Positions 5,661-10,925 of a DNA stretch of 10,925 nucleotides are shown here, piece after piece. Origin of the DNA: Candidatus Methylomirabilota bacterium (lineage in GTDB: Bacteria; Methylomirabilota; Methylomirabilia; Methylomirabilales; CSP1-5). The translations under genes and the position numbers were made by a program. The notes under the pieces were generated by a model. The model saw only the letters and a list, made by a program, of their open reading frames with translations, had not been told where the DNA came from and searched no databases. The stretch spans positions 1 through 10,925 of the forward strand of contig JAHFDE010000067.1 of NCBI GenBank assembly GCA_023249165.1, in the 5' to 3' direction. How positions within the stretch are numbered: the first letter of the stretch is position 1; each line of letters opens with the position of its first letter.

Positions 5661-5677
5661 CCACTGAGGGAACAGTA

Positions 5678-5740
5678 TTTGTCAACAAAAGATTTGACCC
5701 CTTTGCCCTTTTTCACCTATTCAAGCCTAACCCCCGTCCC
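5678..5740 (+). repeat. Modular repeat, copy C (modules 3 and 2)
   Basis: Module 3 (TTGTCAACAAAAGATTTGAC, then CCCTTTGCCC) is followed by module 2 (TTTCACCTATTCAAGCC, CCCCCGTCCC). It ends a few bases before the stop codon of the protease gene. Module 3 recurs near 7919, 9776 and 10847. Confidence 0.65.
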
Positions 5741-5745
5741 TCTCT

Positions 5746-7272
5746 TTATTCCACCGGTCCGATCCCGCGACGCCGAAAGATCTGGCACAGCCGGGTGAGG
5801 TGACGCCGGTCGTAGAGGTTGCGGTCAGCATCCAGGATGGCCCGGCCACCCCGGGCAAAGGTGGTAAAGCCGTCAAGTTGGAAGTGACTATCAATGATGA
5901 TCGTGTCCGCGACCTTTCGGCCGAGAACCTCCCAGATCTCCCACAGGGTCGCGGACCAGATCTTCCCGTTCTCGTGCTCGTCGGCACGGCGGGAGTGGTC
6001 GAAGCTCTCATAGGTCAGCGGTTCGTCCACCCGCCGAAGGCAGGGCGGGTCGGCTTGTCGGAGATGGGGGTTAGCAAGCCCATCCCACGAGGCCACGGCG
6101 GTCCGGAACCGCGCCGGCTTCTTGGCGGCGAAGAAGCTCGCGGCAAAGTAGTCCCCGAAGCCCTCACCCATGGCCGCGGCCTCAGGCGACTGCCCAAAGT
6201 CCGGACAGATGGCATCCTGCAGGGCGTGGCCAAACTCGTGCAGAATGACCTCGGCATCCTCTGCATCGTCCACGCCGCCCGTACCGAAGGTGAGGGACCG
6301 CTCGCCGGGGCTGTACCACGAGTTGTCGTCCCGGGTGCCATGCGCATTGACCTCGATGGGCTTCCGAAAGATGGCGCGTCGACCCGTGTAGCCCAGTGAT
6401 TCCAAATGCCGGATGGCCTCGTTGATGTGATAGTAGACCATGGCCTCGTCAAACCCCCGCTGGGTGCTTCTCGCCTCCAATCTACCGTCGCCGCGCCTGA
6501 CACGGTTGGGGGTGAGACGGGTCGAAATCCGAAGGCCATCCAGGTAGTGTCCTCTTCCCCTCAGGTCCCGCAACACAACCTTGCGATAGGCTTCCTCCGG
6601 CGGCCGTCTCGGTCGGCCCTTGTCGGTGAGCGGCTGCCAGTCTGGGGCGGCTGTGACCGGATTCGGATCGAAGATCAGCGCGGACCACGTCAGCCATGCC
6701 AGGTTGTCGTATTTGCTGAGGATACGGCCCTTCTCGCCGTCAACATAGATGAGCCACTCGGACCGGGGCCGCTCCCGGTGGACCCGGATCTTGAACGCCG
6801 GATGGATCAATCGCTTGGCCGGGTACCAGACGCGCTTGATTTCCGTGATCCGCGCGTTGTTCTCCGCGCCCGACACACTTCGCAGCGCCCGCCGACGGGC
6901 GCTCCTCTCGGAGATCTGAAAATCCGCCTTCCGCGGCAGTAGCTCGCGCGGCACCGCGCGGTTCTTGACCAGGTATCCCCGCCGGTCGCGGTCGATGTGA
7001 ACGGTGACGTAGGCCCGGTGGATGGGCATCCCCAGGTGGCGGTGCTGGAAGATCACGTGCCAGGCGCCGAGGCTCTCAATCACCCGGCGGAGGCGCAGCC
7101 GGGGGATGAGTGGCGCGATGCCCAGGAAATCCCCGTTAGCTTGAAGGAAGTCCCGTGCGGCCACGACCGGCTTGCGAGGGCCCGGCGAGGTCCGGAATCC
7201 CCAGACCTCCTTCGGCGTGCCATAGTTCTTTCCCGGAATCGTCCTGCACGTCTTCGGATTCAGCTTGTTCAT
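5746..7272 (-). CDS. Thermolysin-fold (M4/M36-like) zinc metalloprotease
   Basis: A 508-residue gluzincin. Zinc and catalytic residues are visible: VILHEFGHALQDA (His345, Glu346, His349) and the third ligand in GEGFGDY (Glu370, with Asp374). The 20 residues between His349 and Glu370 match thermolysin spacing. ENGKIWSATLWEI, typical of fungalysin-like enzymes, follows. The N-terminal ~130 residues (FLQANGDFLGI ... HLGMPIHRAYVTVHI) look like an FTP-type propeptide. A PepSY-like segment (WLIYVDGEKGRILSKYDNL) separates it from the catalytic part. No signal peptide is visible from ATG 7272, which is odd for a family that is normally secreted. The TTG at 7317 would add 15 residues without a signal either. 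The start is uncertain; AAGGTGG stands 2 bases upstream of ATG 7272. Confidence 0.85.
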   Translation of the reverse strand: MNKLNPKTCRTIPGKNYGTPKEVWGFRTSPGPRKPVVAARDFLQANGDFLGIAPLIPRLRLRRVIESLGAWHVIFQHRHLGMPIHRAYVTVHIDRDRRGYLVKNRAVPRELLPRKADFQISERSARRRALRSVSGAENNARITEIKRVWYPAKRLIHPAFKIRVHRERPRSEWLIYVDGEKGRILSKYDNLAWLTWSALIFDPNPVTAAPDWQPLTDKGRPRRPPEEAYRKVVLRDLRGRGHYLDGLRISTRLTPNRVRRGDGRLEARSTQRGFDEAMVYYHINEAIRHLESLGYTGRRAIFRKPIEVNAHGTRDDNSWYSPGERSLTFGTGGVDDAEDAEVILHEFGHALQDAICPDFGQSPEAAAMGEGFGDYFAASFFAAKKPARFRTAVASWDGLANPHLRQADPPCLRRVDEPLTYESFDHSRRADEHENGKIWSATLWEIWEVLGRKVADTIIIDSHFQLDGFTTFARGGRAILDADRNLYDRRHLTRLCQIFRRRGIGPVE

Positions 7273-7315
7273 GACCACCTTCGTGTAGCGGAACTCCCTA
7301 TGATCGCTGAGGCGC

Positions 7316-7340
7316 AAAAAAGGTGTCAGACACCATTTTC
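7316..7340. repeat. GGTGTC-AG-ACACC palindrome, copy 2
   Basis: Second copy of the element at 4796-4820. Its right end is the exact point where homology to the small membrane protein gene begins, so it marks a recombination or insertion junction. Confidence 0.75.
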
Positions 7341-7444
7341 CACGGGTCCTCTATGAGGCCCTGAAAGGCATCAAATCCCAGGGTAGGAACGGGGTGCAGA
7401 TCGAAGATCTCCCTGCCGACCAAGTGCAGAAGGTTCGTCACTAG
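7340..7444 (+). pseudogene. C-terminal fragment of a third small membrane protein copy
   Basis: The + strand frame ending at TAG 7442-7444 reads RVLYEALKGIKSQ-GRNGVQIEDLPADQVQKVRH, colinear with the tail of copy 2 (RVVDEAMKDVKCP ... QIRDVPADQVQKVRR). DNA similarity is high up to the stop (CCTGCCGACCA-GTGCAGAAGGTTCGTC). The membrane helix and promoter are missing; the copy is cut at the palindrome ending at 7340. It is a remnant, not a gene. Confidence 0.8.
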
Positions 7445-7492
7445 GCTGCACAGCACGCGGGCGTAGGAGCGGCAGAGCCCGCCCGCGGTCCC

Positions 7493-7567
7493 GGCATTTC
7501 CCGCCACATTCGTCGCGTCTGAACGGTACAGCCTCGCGCCCCGCCATCCCTGTCCCCTTTTCTTCCC
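7493..7567 (+). repeat. Modular intergenic repeat, copy D
   Basis: Module 1 is recognisable (TTTCCCGCCACATTCGTCGC, CTGAACGGTACAGCCTCGCG, CCGCCATCCC) and then diverges into a C/T-rich end. It lies just before the stop codon of the gene at 7580. Confidence 0.7.
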
Positions 7568-7579
7568 CGACGGCTCGGA

Positions 7580-7885
7580 CTAAGCCCACTTCTTTCCCAA
7601 CGCCCCTAGATTCGCGCGCGCGAGGTCTTCGGGCGTCATGGCAATCCGAAACTCCACTTCGGCATTGAATGTGAGAAACCACGGCTCGGCCAACATCGGG
7701 ACCTCGGACGGATCCTTGACGTTGACGACCAAGGTGCCACCACGCCGGCCGTTCTGCTCGGAGAAATAGACAGCTTCGGGCTTGATGGCCTCGAGAATTC
7801 GCTGGATCTTCTGCCCTGCGGTGCCATCCCGAACGGCGGTGTTGAACGGTTCGAGCGGGAGCTGAACGTGCATAAGCATGCGCAT
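7580..7885 (-). CDS. Small conserved cytoplasmic protein, dimeric alpha/beta-barrel-like
   Basis: A 101-residue protein from ATG 7885, preceded by GGAGG with 6 bases of spacing. MRMLMHVQLPLEPFN, KIQRILEAIKPEAVYFSEQN, GTLVVNVKDPSEVP and EPWFLTFNAEVEFRIAMTPE alternate strands and helices as in the ferredoxin-like dimeric barrel. I recall close relatives annotated only as hypothetical, DUF3303-like or (wrongly) panthothenate synthetase in several environmental phyla. There is no catalytic signature and the function is unknown. It follows the HEAT-repeat gene on the same strand with a 76-base gap containing a repeat module, so an operon is possible but not evident. Confidence 0.8.
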   Translation of the reverse strand: MRMLMHVQLPLEPFNTAVRDGTAGQKIQRILEAIKPEAVYFSEQNGRRGGTLVVNVKDPSEVPMLAEPWFLTFNAEVEFRIAMTPEDLARANLGALGKKWA

Positions 7886-7918
7886 GACTGACCTCCAGGT
7901 GTCGTGTGGTTTCTTCCT

Positions 7919-7951
7919 TGGCAATTGAAGACTGGACCCCTTCACTCTTCC
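7919..7951 (+). repeat. Repeat module 3, solitary copy
   Basis: TGGCAATTGAAGACTGGACC followed by CCTTCACTCTT is a diverged version of the string in copy C and of 9776-9808. It occupies most of the gap between two minus-strand genes. Confidence 0.5.
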
Positions 7952-7961
7952 AGAATGTATC

Positions 7962-8873
7962 TCAAGCATCGATCGAACCGCGGAACCTATCCTTGTTCTT
8001 TTCTAGGATCTTGAGGGCAGCCTTTCGAACGTTAATCTCTGAGTCCTTGAGCAGGGGTTCAATCTCGCCTCGCAATGATTCAAGAACACTCTCGCCGCCT
8101 TGTTCGGCAAGTCTTTTGAGCGCCAGCTCTCGAATCCGGCCGTCTTCGTCCTTCAGGCATCGCCGGTACACCTCGAGGTACTCTTGGACCACGGTCATCG
8201 GTCCCAAACAGACCAGGGCATCAAAGCGGAGTTCAGCATCCTCGTGGTCCAAGTAGTTGAGATAGACCTTCTTGACTTCTTCTGCCTTGGAATAGAATCG
8301 CCAAAGGTTAAAGAGGATGCTTCTCTTTTGCTCTAAGGAACCATGGTCAAGTCGGTCCAAGAGCAGCCCCAAAATTCTATCATCCCTCAGATTGCACAGG
8401 GCATCGACGGCTGTTTGCTGAATTCGAACCTCGCTGTCATAGAGGCGCCCGATCAAAGGAATCGCTGCCTGAAAATTTCCCTCCCATCCCAGTGCGAAGG
8501 TCGCATGAAGCCGCTGTTCCGCATCTGAGTTTTCGACATCTTTCAGCAGTTTGTCGCGTAGTGGCTGAGGGTCCTTTAAGAACGGACCGATCACACTCAA
8601 CTGGATGGCGGCATCGTGGCGAATCTCTTCGTTTTCCGAAGGATCGGTCATCACATCGTGCAGAGGCCAAACGAGCTCCTCTTTAGCGAAGCTCCCGAGA
8701 ACGACCATGATGCTGTGTTTCAGATCCCGGTCGGCGTACTTCAAGGCCTTCAGAAGCACAGGGATGGCCTGATCGGCTTCCTCAGAGAATAAGTCGAGGG
8801 ATCCAACATATTTCTTGGCCTTCTCAAGAATACGCTCTCTCGGGTCAAATTCGATGACACGATTCTTTTTCAT
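7962..8873 (-). CDS. HEAT-repeat protein
   Basis: A 303-residue all-helical repeat protein. Successive units of about 30-38 residues show the HEAT pattern: AIPVLLKALKYADRDLKHSI, EEIRHDAAIQLSVIGPF, AEQRLHATFALGWEGNFQAA, SEVRIQQTAVDALCNLRDD, AELRFDALVCLGPM, GRIRELALKRLAEQGGES and EINVRKAALKILEKNK. Such solenoids are protein-interaction scaffolds; the partner is unknown. There is no signal peptide and no membrane helix, so it should be cytoplasmic. The start ATG 8873 begins MKKNRVIEFDPRERI; the ribosome binding site (AAAGGCG) is weak. The gene is visibly richer in A/T than its neighbours, which may point to separate acquisition. The PBS-lyase HEAT subfamily is a possible alternative label. Confidence 0.85.
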   Translation of the reverse strand: MKKNRVIEFDPRERILEKAKKYVGSLDLFSEEADQAIPVLLKALKYADRDLKHSIMVVLGSFAKEELVWPLHDVMTDPSENEEIRHDAAIQLSVIGPFLKDPQPLRDKLLKDVENSDAEQRLHATFALGWEGNFQAAIPLIGRLYDSEVRIQQTAVDALCNLRDDRILGLLLDRLDHGSLEQKRSILFNLWRFYSKAEEVKKVYLNYLDHEDAELRFDALVCLGPMTVVQEYLEVYRRCLKDEDGRIRELALKRLAEQGGESVLESLRGEIEPLLKDSEINVRKAALKILEKNKDRFRGSIDA

Positions 8874-8953
8874 CGGGTTCGCCTTTGCCCAAGCTCGACA
8901 CCGTCCTCATTTTACACCCCGTTCACCGTCAGCGTATCACCTAAACTGCTTGC

Positions 8954-8982
8954 TTGACACGTAGATGAGTCTCGGCTATAGT
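8954..8982 (+). promoter_or_regulatory. Sigma-70 promoter of the toxin-antitoxin operon
   Basis: TTGACA (8954-8959), a 17-base spacer and TATAGT (8977-8982) form a near-consensus promoter. Initiation near 8989 gives a 28-base leader to GTG 9017. Confidence 0.85.
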
Positions 8983-9002
8983 ATGAGTATTAACAAGTAT
9001 TA
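8981..9002. promoter_or_regulatory. Likely antitoxin operator, tandem AGTATTA repeats
   Basis: GTATGAGTATTAACAAGTAT carries AGTATTA twice, 10 bases apart, with a partial AGTAT before them. The array overlaps the end of the -10 and the start site, where a ribbon-helix-helix antitoxin would repress its own operon. Binding is inferred. Confidence 0.5.
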
Positions 9003-9016
9003 CCATGGAGGATGCC

Positions 9017-9256
9017 GTGCGAACGACCAAGATCCTGTCCCTCTCACTCCCCCCCGAACTCCTGCGGGAGGCCGAGCGCGTGGCAAAGAATGAGGGCAGA
9101 ACGAAAAGCGAGCTGTTCCGGGAGGCGCTCCGCCGGTATATCCAGGAGCGGCGGTGGACCGAGCTTCGGCGGTACGGCGCCCAGCGGGTGCGGAAGCTCG
9201 GCATGAGAGAGACGGAGGTCGGGCGCGCCATCGACGCATACCGGAAAGGGCGGTAG
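9017..9256 (+). CDS. CopG-type ribbon-helix-helix antitoxin
   Basis: A 79-residue protein with an N-terminal RHH fold: strand TTKILSLSLP, helix PELLREAERVAKNEG and helix RTKSELFREALRRYIQERR, then a basic C-terminal toxin-binding tail (ETEVGRAIDAYRKGR). RHH dimers bind operator DNA through the strand and neutralise the partner toxin through the tail. I chose GTG 9017 because GGAGG lies 5 bases upstream; ATG 9005 has no ribosome binding site. Its stop TAG overlaps the GTG of the PIN gene by one base, so the two are translationally coupled. Confidence 0.9.
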   Translation: MRTTKILSLSLPPELLREAERVAKNEGRTKSELFREALRRYIQERRWTELRRYGAQRVRKLGMRETEVGRAIDAYRKGR

Positions 9257-9663
9257 TGCGCGCGGTGGCCGATAGCAACGTGTATATCTCTGCGCTCAAC
9301 TTCGGCGGCACGGCCGAGGAAGTCGTAGCGCTCGGAAGAGCCCAGACGCTCCAACTCTTCGTCTCCCCTTCCATCCTCAAGGAAATCGAGGGGGTCTTAC
9401 TTCGTAAATTTCAATGGTCCGGCGCGCGCACGCGGCAGGCCATCGCCGTCATCCAAGAGTTCGCCCGGCTCGTCCACCCGCAGGAAACGATCCGGCTCAT
9501 CACTGAGGACGAACCAGATAACCGCATTCTCGAATGTGCCATCGAAGCGAAAGCGGAGGTGGTGATCACGGGAGATGAACACTTGCGACAACTCAAGACC
9601 TTTCGGGGCATTCCCATCCTGAGTCCTGGGGAGTTCTTGGAAGAGTACGGGATAAGACGGTGA
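9256..9663 (+). CDS. PIN-domain ribonuclease toxin
   Basis: A 135-residue PIN protein of the kind found as 'putative toxin-antitoxin system toxin component' (COG1569-like). Acidic residues expected in the active site are present: Asp6 (VADSNVYISAL), Glu43 or Glu45 (LKEIEGVL), Asp88 (EDEPDNRILECA) and Asp107 (VITGDEHL). They would bind Mg2+/Mn2+ for RNA cleavage; the RNA target cannot be predicted. GTG 9256 overlaps the antitoxin stop; GTG 9265 is a second option. All key residues are present, so the toxin looks intact. Repeat copy E begins 5 bases after the stop. Confidence 0.9.
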   Translation: MRAVADSNVYISALNFGGTAEEVVALGRAQTLQLFVSPSILKEIEGVLLRKFQWSGARTRQAIAVIQEFARLVHPQETIRLITEDEPDNRILECAIEAKAEVVITGDEHLRQLKTFRGIPILSPGEFLEEYGIRR

Positions 9664-9667
9664 GATA

Positions 9668-9760
9668 GGCGGCCCCCGCCCCACTCCTCACACCTGAACG
9701 GCACAATCCTGCCTCTCGCCATCCCCCCATTTACCTATTCAACCCTGGATCCCACCGTCC
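9668..9760 (+). repeat. Modular intergenic repeat, copy E
   Basis: Module 1 (CCCCGCCCCACTCCTCACAC, CTGAACGGCACAATCCTG, CTCTCGCCATCCC) is followed by module 2 (TTTACCTATTCAACCC, CCCACCGTCC). It is closest to copy A. Confidence 0.8.
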
Positions 9761-9775
9761 TCTGATCCAGTCACA

Positions 9776-9808
9776 ATTGACAATTGAAGATCTGACCGCT
9801 TTGCTCTT
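9776..9808 (+). repeat. Repeat module 3 after copy E
   Basis: TTGACAATTGAAGATCTGAC then CGCTTTGCTCTT matches module 3 of copy C. The rest of the gap to 9878 shows no gene. Confidence 0.5.
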
Positions 9809-9878
9809 GTATCCAGACTCCCCAGAGCAGGCAGAAGGAGAAGATCTTAGGGGAGAATGCGGCAAGCTTGCTCCATGT

Positions 9879-10163
9879 CTAGGCCTGGCCCATTCTTTTA
9901 GCCAAACGGTAGGCGTCCACCATACTCCAGGCGTAGCAGATAAGAAGGAGGAACAGGGCCACGGTTACTAGCCCTATCTGCTTCGGGAGTTCCCCTCTCA
10001 GGAGGGCATCCATAGAAGGGAGCAACGCCGAGGTCTCCCAACTAGCGACCAGGCCCGCGACGAAAAAGGCCACCCCCTTCCCGAACTGCCGGTTATAGAA
10101 TTGTCCCAGTCCTGGAAAGATAGCCGACAGCACGAGGGCCACACCTGGATTTCTCGCTCGCAT
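9879..10163 (-). CDS. Small membrane protein, TM2/DUF5683-like
   Basis: A 94-residue protein with the sequence NPGVALVLSAIFPGLGQFYN, the hallmark opening of TM2-like small membrane proteins (Pro-Gly-x-Gly-Gln-x-Tyr). Two to three hydrophobic segments follow (GKGVAFFVAGLVASW; IGLVTVALFLLLICYAWSMV) and a basic end (YRLAKRMGQA). Biochemical function is unknown for this group. ATG 10163 has AAGGGA 6 bases upstream. It starts 23 bases after the stop of the exported-protein gene on the same strand, so the two probably form an operon. Confidence 0.8.
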   Translation of the reverse strand: MRARNPGVALVLSAIFPGLGQFYNRQFGKGVAFFVAGLVASWETSALLPSMDALLRGELPKQIGLVTVALFLLLICYAWSMVDAYRLAKRMGQA

Positions 10164-10186
10164 ACGGTCCCTTCTCGGCCCGTCCG

Positions 10187-10510
10187 CTACCGCTCGTGAT
10201 CAATGAATCCCCGACAGGCACTACGCTCGACAAAGATCACGAAAAGTTCGACCGCGGGGACATCAACCTGAACAGCCGTCCCTTTCCCCATGCTGTATTC
10301 GCGGACGTCCGGGCGATGGCCGGCCGTGCGCATTTTTTCGATAAACTGGTACGGATCCTTGACCTGGCCCCACTCGGGATTCTTCCGGCCCAACACCGAC
10401 AACGGAGCGCACTCGCCATGCCTGCTCATCAGAAACCACTCGCCGTTCTCTCCCAGCGCGCCTGCGGAAACCAGGCAGAGGGCGGAAACGACCGCACCCG
10501 CGCGCCTCAT
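10187..10510 (-). CDS. Small exported protein with signal peptide
   Basis: A 107-residue product from ATG 10510: basic n-region MRR, hydrophobic AGAVVSALCLVSAGALG and a likely cleavage before ENGEWF. GTG 10534 would add eight Arg-rich residues and is equally possible; neither start has a strong ribosome binding site. The mature part (~87 residues) contains FLMSRHGECAPLSVLGRK, KDPYQFIEKMRTAGHRPDVR and VELFVIFVERSACRGFI. Two cysteines, one early and one late, could form a disulfide. I have seen similar short periplasmic proteins annotated as hypothetical; no function is assigned. It lies upstream of the TM2-like gene in the same probable operon. Confidence 0.7.
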   Translation of the reverse strand: MRRAGAVVSALCLVSAGALGENGEWFLMSRHGECAPLSVLGRKNPEWGQVKDPYQFIEKMRTAGHRPDVREYSMGKGTAVQVDVPAVELFVIFVERSACRGFIDHER

Positions 10511-10594
10511 CCGGCACCGCCTAACCCTGCGCACCAGCCTCGTCCATAGGCTTCGCCCAGATCATGCGCCCGACCCCGCCCTGGGTCTCGGCGC

Positions 10595-10623
10595 ATTTCA
10601 CCTATTCAACCCCGACCCCCGTC
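10595..10623 (+). repeat. Repeat module 2, copy F
   Basis: TTTCACCTATTCAACCCCGA then CCCCCGTCGC matches module 2 of copies C and E. It lies upstream of the exported-protein gene. The 10535-10925 stretch has repeats and a hairpin but no credible gene. Confidence 0.6.
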
Positions 10624-10650
10624 GCTGCCCCACCGTCGATCATGCCGGAG

Positions 10651-10686
10651 GTGGAATGAAATTGTACTTATCCCCATTTCCTCCAC
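10651..10686. repeat. Imperfect inverted repeat (hairpin)
   Basis: GTGGA and GAAAT on the left pair with ATTTC and TCCAC on the right around a TGTACTTATCCCC loop. Outer AAAT/ATTT arms around a distinct core recall the design of the GGTGTC palindromes, so it may be another REP-type unit; only one copy is in the window. Confidence 0.4.
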
Positions 10687-10749
10687 ATAGTACTCCAAAA
10701 CCCTCTCTTCATGGGTCTTCCTCCCTATTGTGCAACCCGCCGGCGGGCT

Positions 10750-10874
10750 CGGCGAATTCCCCGCCACACTCCTCGCACCTGAACGGAACAACCTCGCGCC
10801 TCGCCATCCCTCATTCACCTATTCGCATTCGGCGACAGGGGGGTTTCGACAACAAGCGACTTGACCCCAATGCC
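10750..10874 (+). repeat. Modular intergenic repeat, copy G (most complete)
   Basis: Module 1 (GGCGAATTCCCCGCCACACT, CCTCGCACCTGAACGG, ACCTCGCGCCTCGCCATCCC), module 2 start (TCATTCACCTATTC) and module 3 (CGACAACAAGCGACTTGACC, CCAATGCC). The minus-strand short frame in module 1 reads MARREVVPFRCEECGGEF and continues to a stop near 10722. Confidence 0.8.
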
Positions 10875-10925
10875 AACCCACACGATTTCCAATCACTGAG
10901 GGCACTCCGTACACTCGATGACTAA

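Noticed and set aside
4831..10874. CRISPR array
   Set aside because: The repeats are long, diverged, irregularly spaced and separated by whole genes.
10290..10925. 211-codon + strand frame at the right end
   Set aside because: It runs through repeat modules and antisense to the exported-protein gene; no domain or start signal.

Overview
The window is a gene-dense, GC-rich bacterial chromosome segment. Most genes lie on the minus strand, and dispersed intergenic repeats sit between them. There is no rRNA, tRNA, phage gene, intact transposase or CRISPR array. Gene content fits an environmental Gram-negative: a stand-alone FAD ferredoxin-reductase-like enzyme, a thermolysin-fold protease, a cupin, a HEAT-repeat protein, a CopG/PIN toxin-antitoxin pair and several small membrane proteins behind -24/-12 (sigma-54) promoters. 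A lineage such as Methylomirabilota (NC10), Nitrospirota or a deltaproteobacterial-type phylum is a guess from style; no marker gene fixes the taxonomy.

Layout. 1-344 is the 3' end of a HAMP-type membrane protein. 395-1621 (-) is the flavoprotein reductase. 1916-2266 and 3711-4067 (+) are two copies of a single-pass membrane protein family. Each has a TGGCAC-N5-TTGC promoter with identical core and spacer, plus a conserved block about 100 bp further upstream. A third -24/-12 site points the other way, toward a 67-residue two-helix membrane protein (3142-3345, -). Directly after copy 1, in the same frame, lies the headless C-terminal part of a RelE/ParE-type toxin. Between the two copies, on the minus strand, are a near-consensus sigma-70 promoter, about 190 nt of strongly structured leader with motifs reminiscent of the yybP-ykoY manganese riboswitch, a strong intrinsic terminator and a 28-codon single-helix membrane ORF.

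4205-7272 (-) holds a cupin with an N-terminal signal, a two-helix coiled-coil membrane protein and a large M4/M36-like metalloprotease. A fragment of a third copy of the small membrane family (7340-7444, +) survives beside the protease start, cut off exactly at a GGTGTC-AG-ACACC palindrome. 7580-8873 (-) holds a small conserved protein and a HEAT-repeat protein of visibly lower GC. 9017-9663 (+) is a CopG/PIN toxin-antitoxin operon with a textbook promoter and tandem operator repeats. 9879-10510 (-) is a small exported protein followed by a small membrane protein.

The gaps from about 4.8 kb onward are filled by one modular repeat family, always in the same orientation. It supplies the stop codon of one gene and the apparent upstream extension of the same gene, and it carries a decaying short reading frame (MAR...VPFRCEECGG). 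The most notable observations are the putative metal-riboswitch/mini-protein unit, the sigma-54-driven duplicated membrane-protein family with a toxin remnant, and the repeat family.
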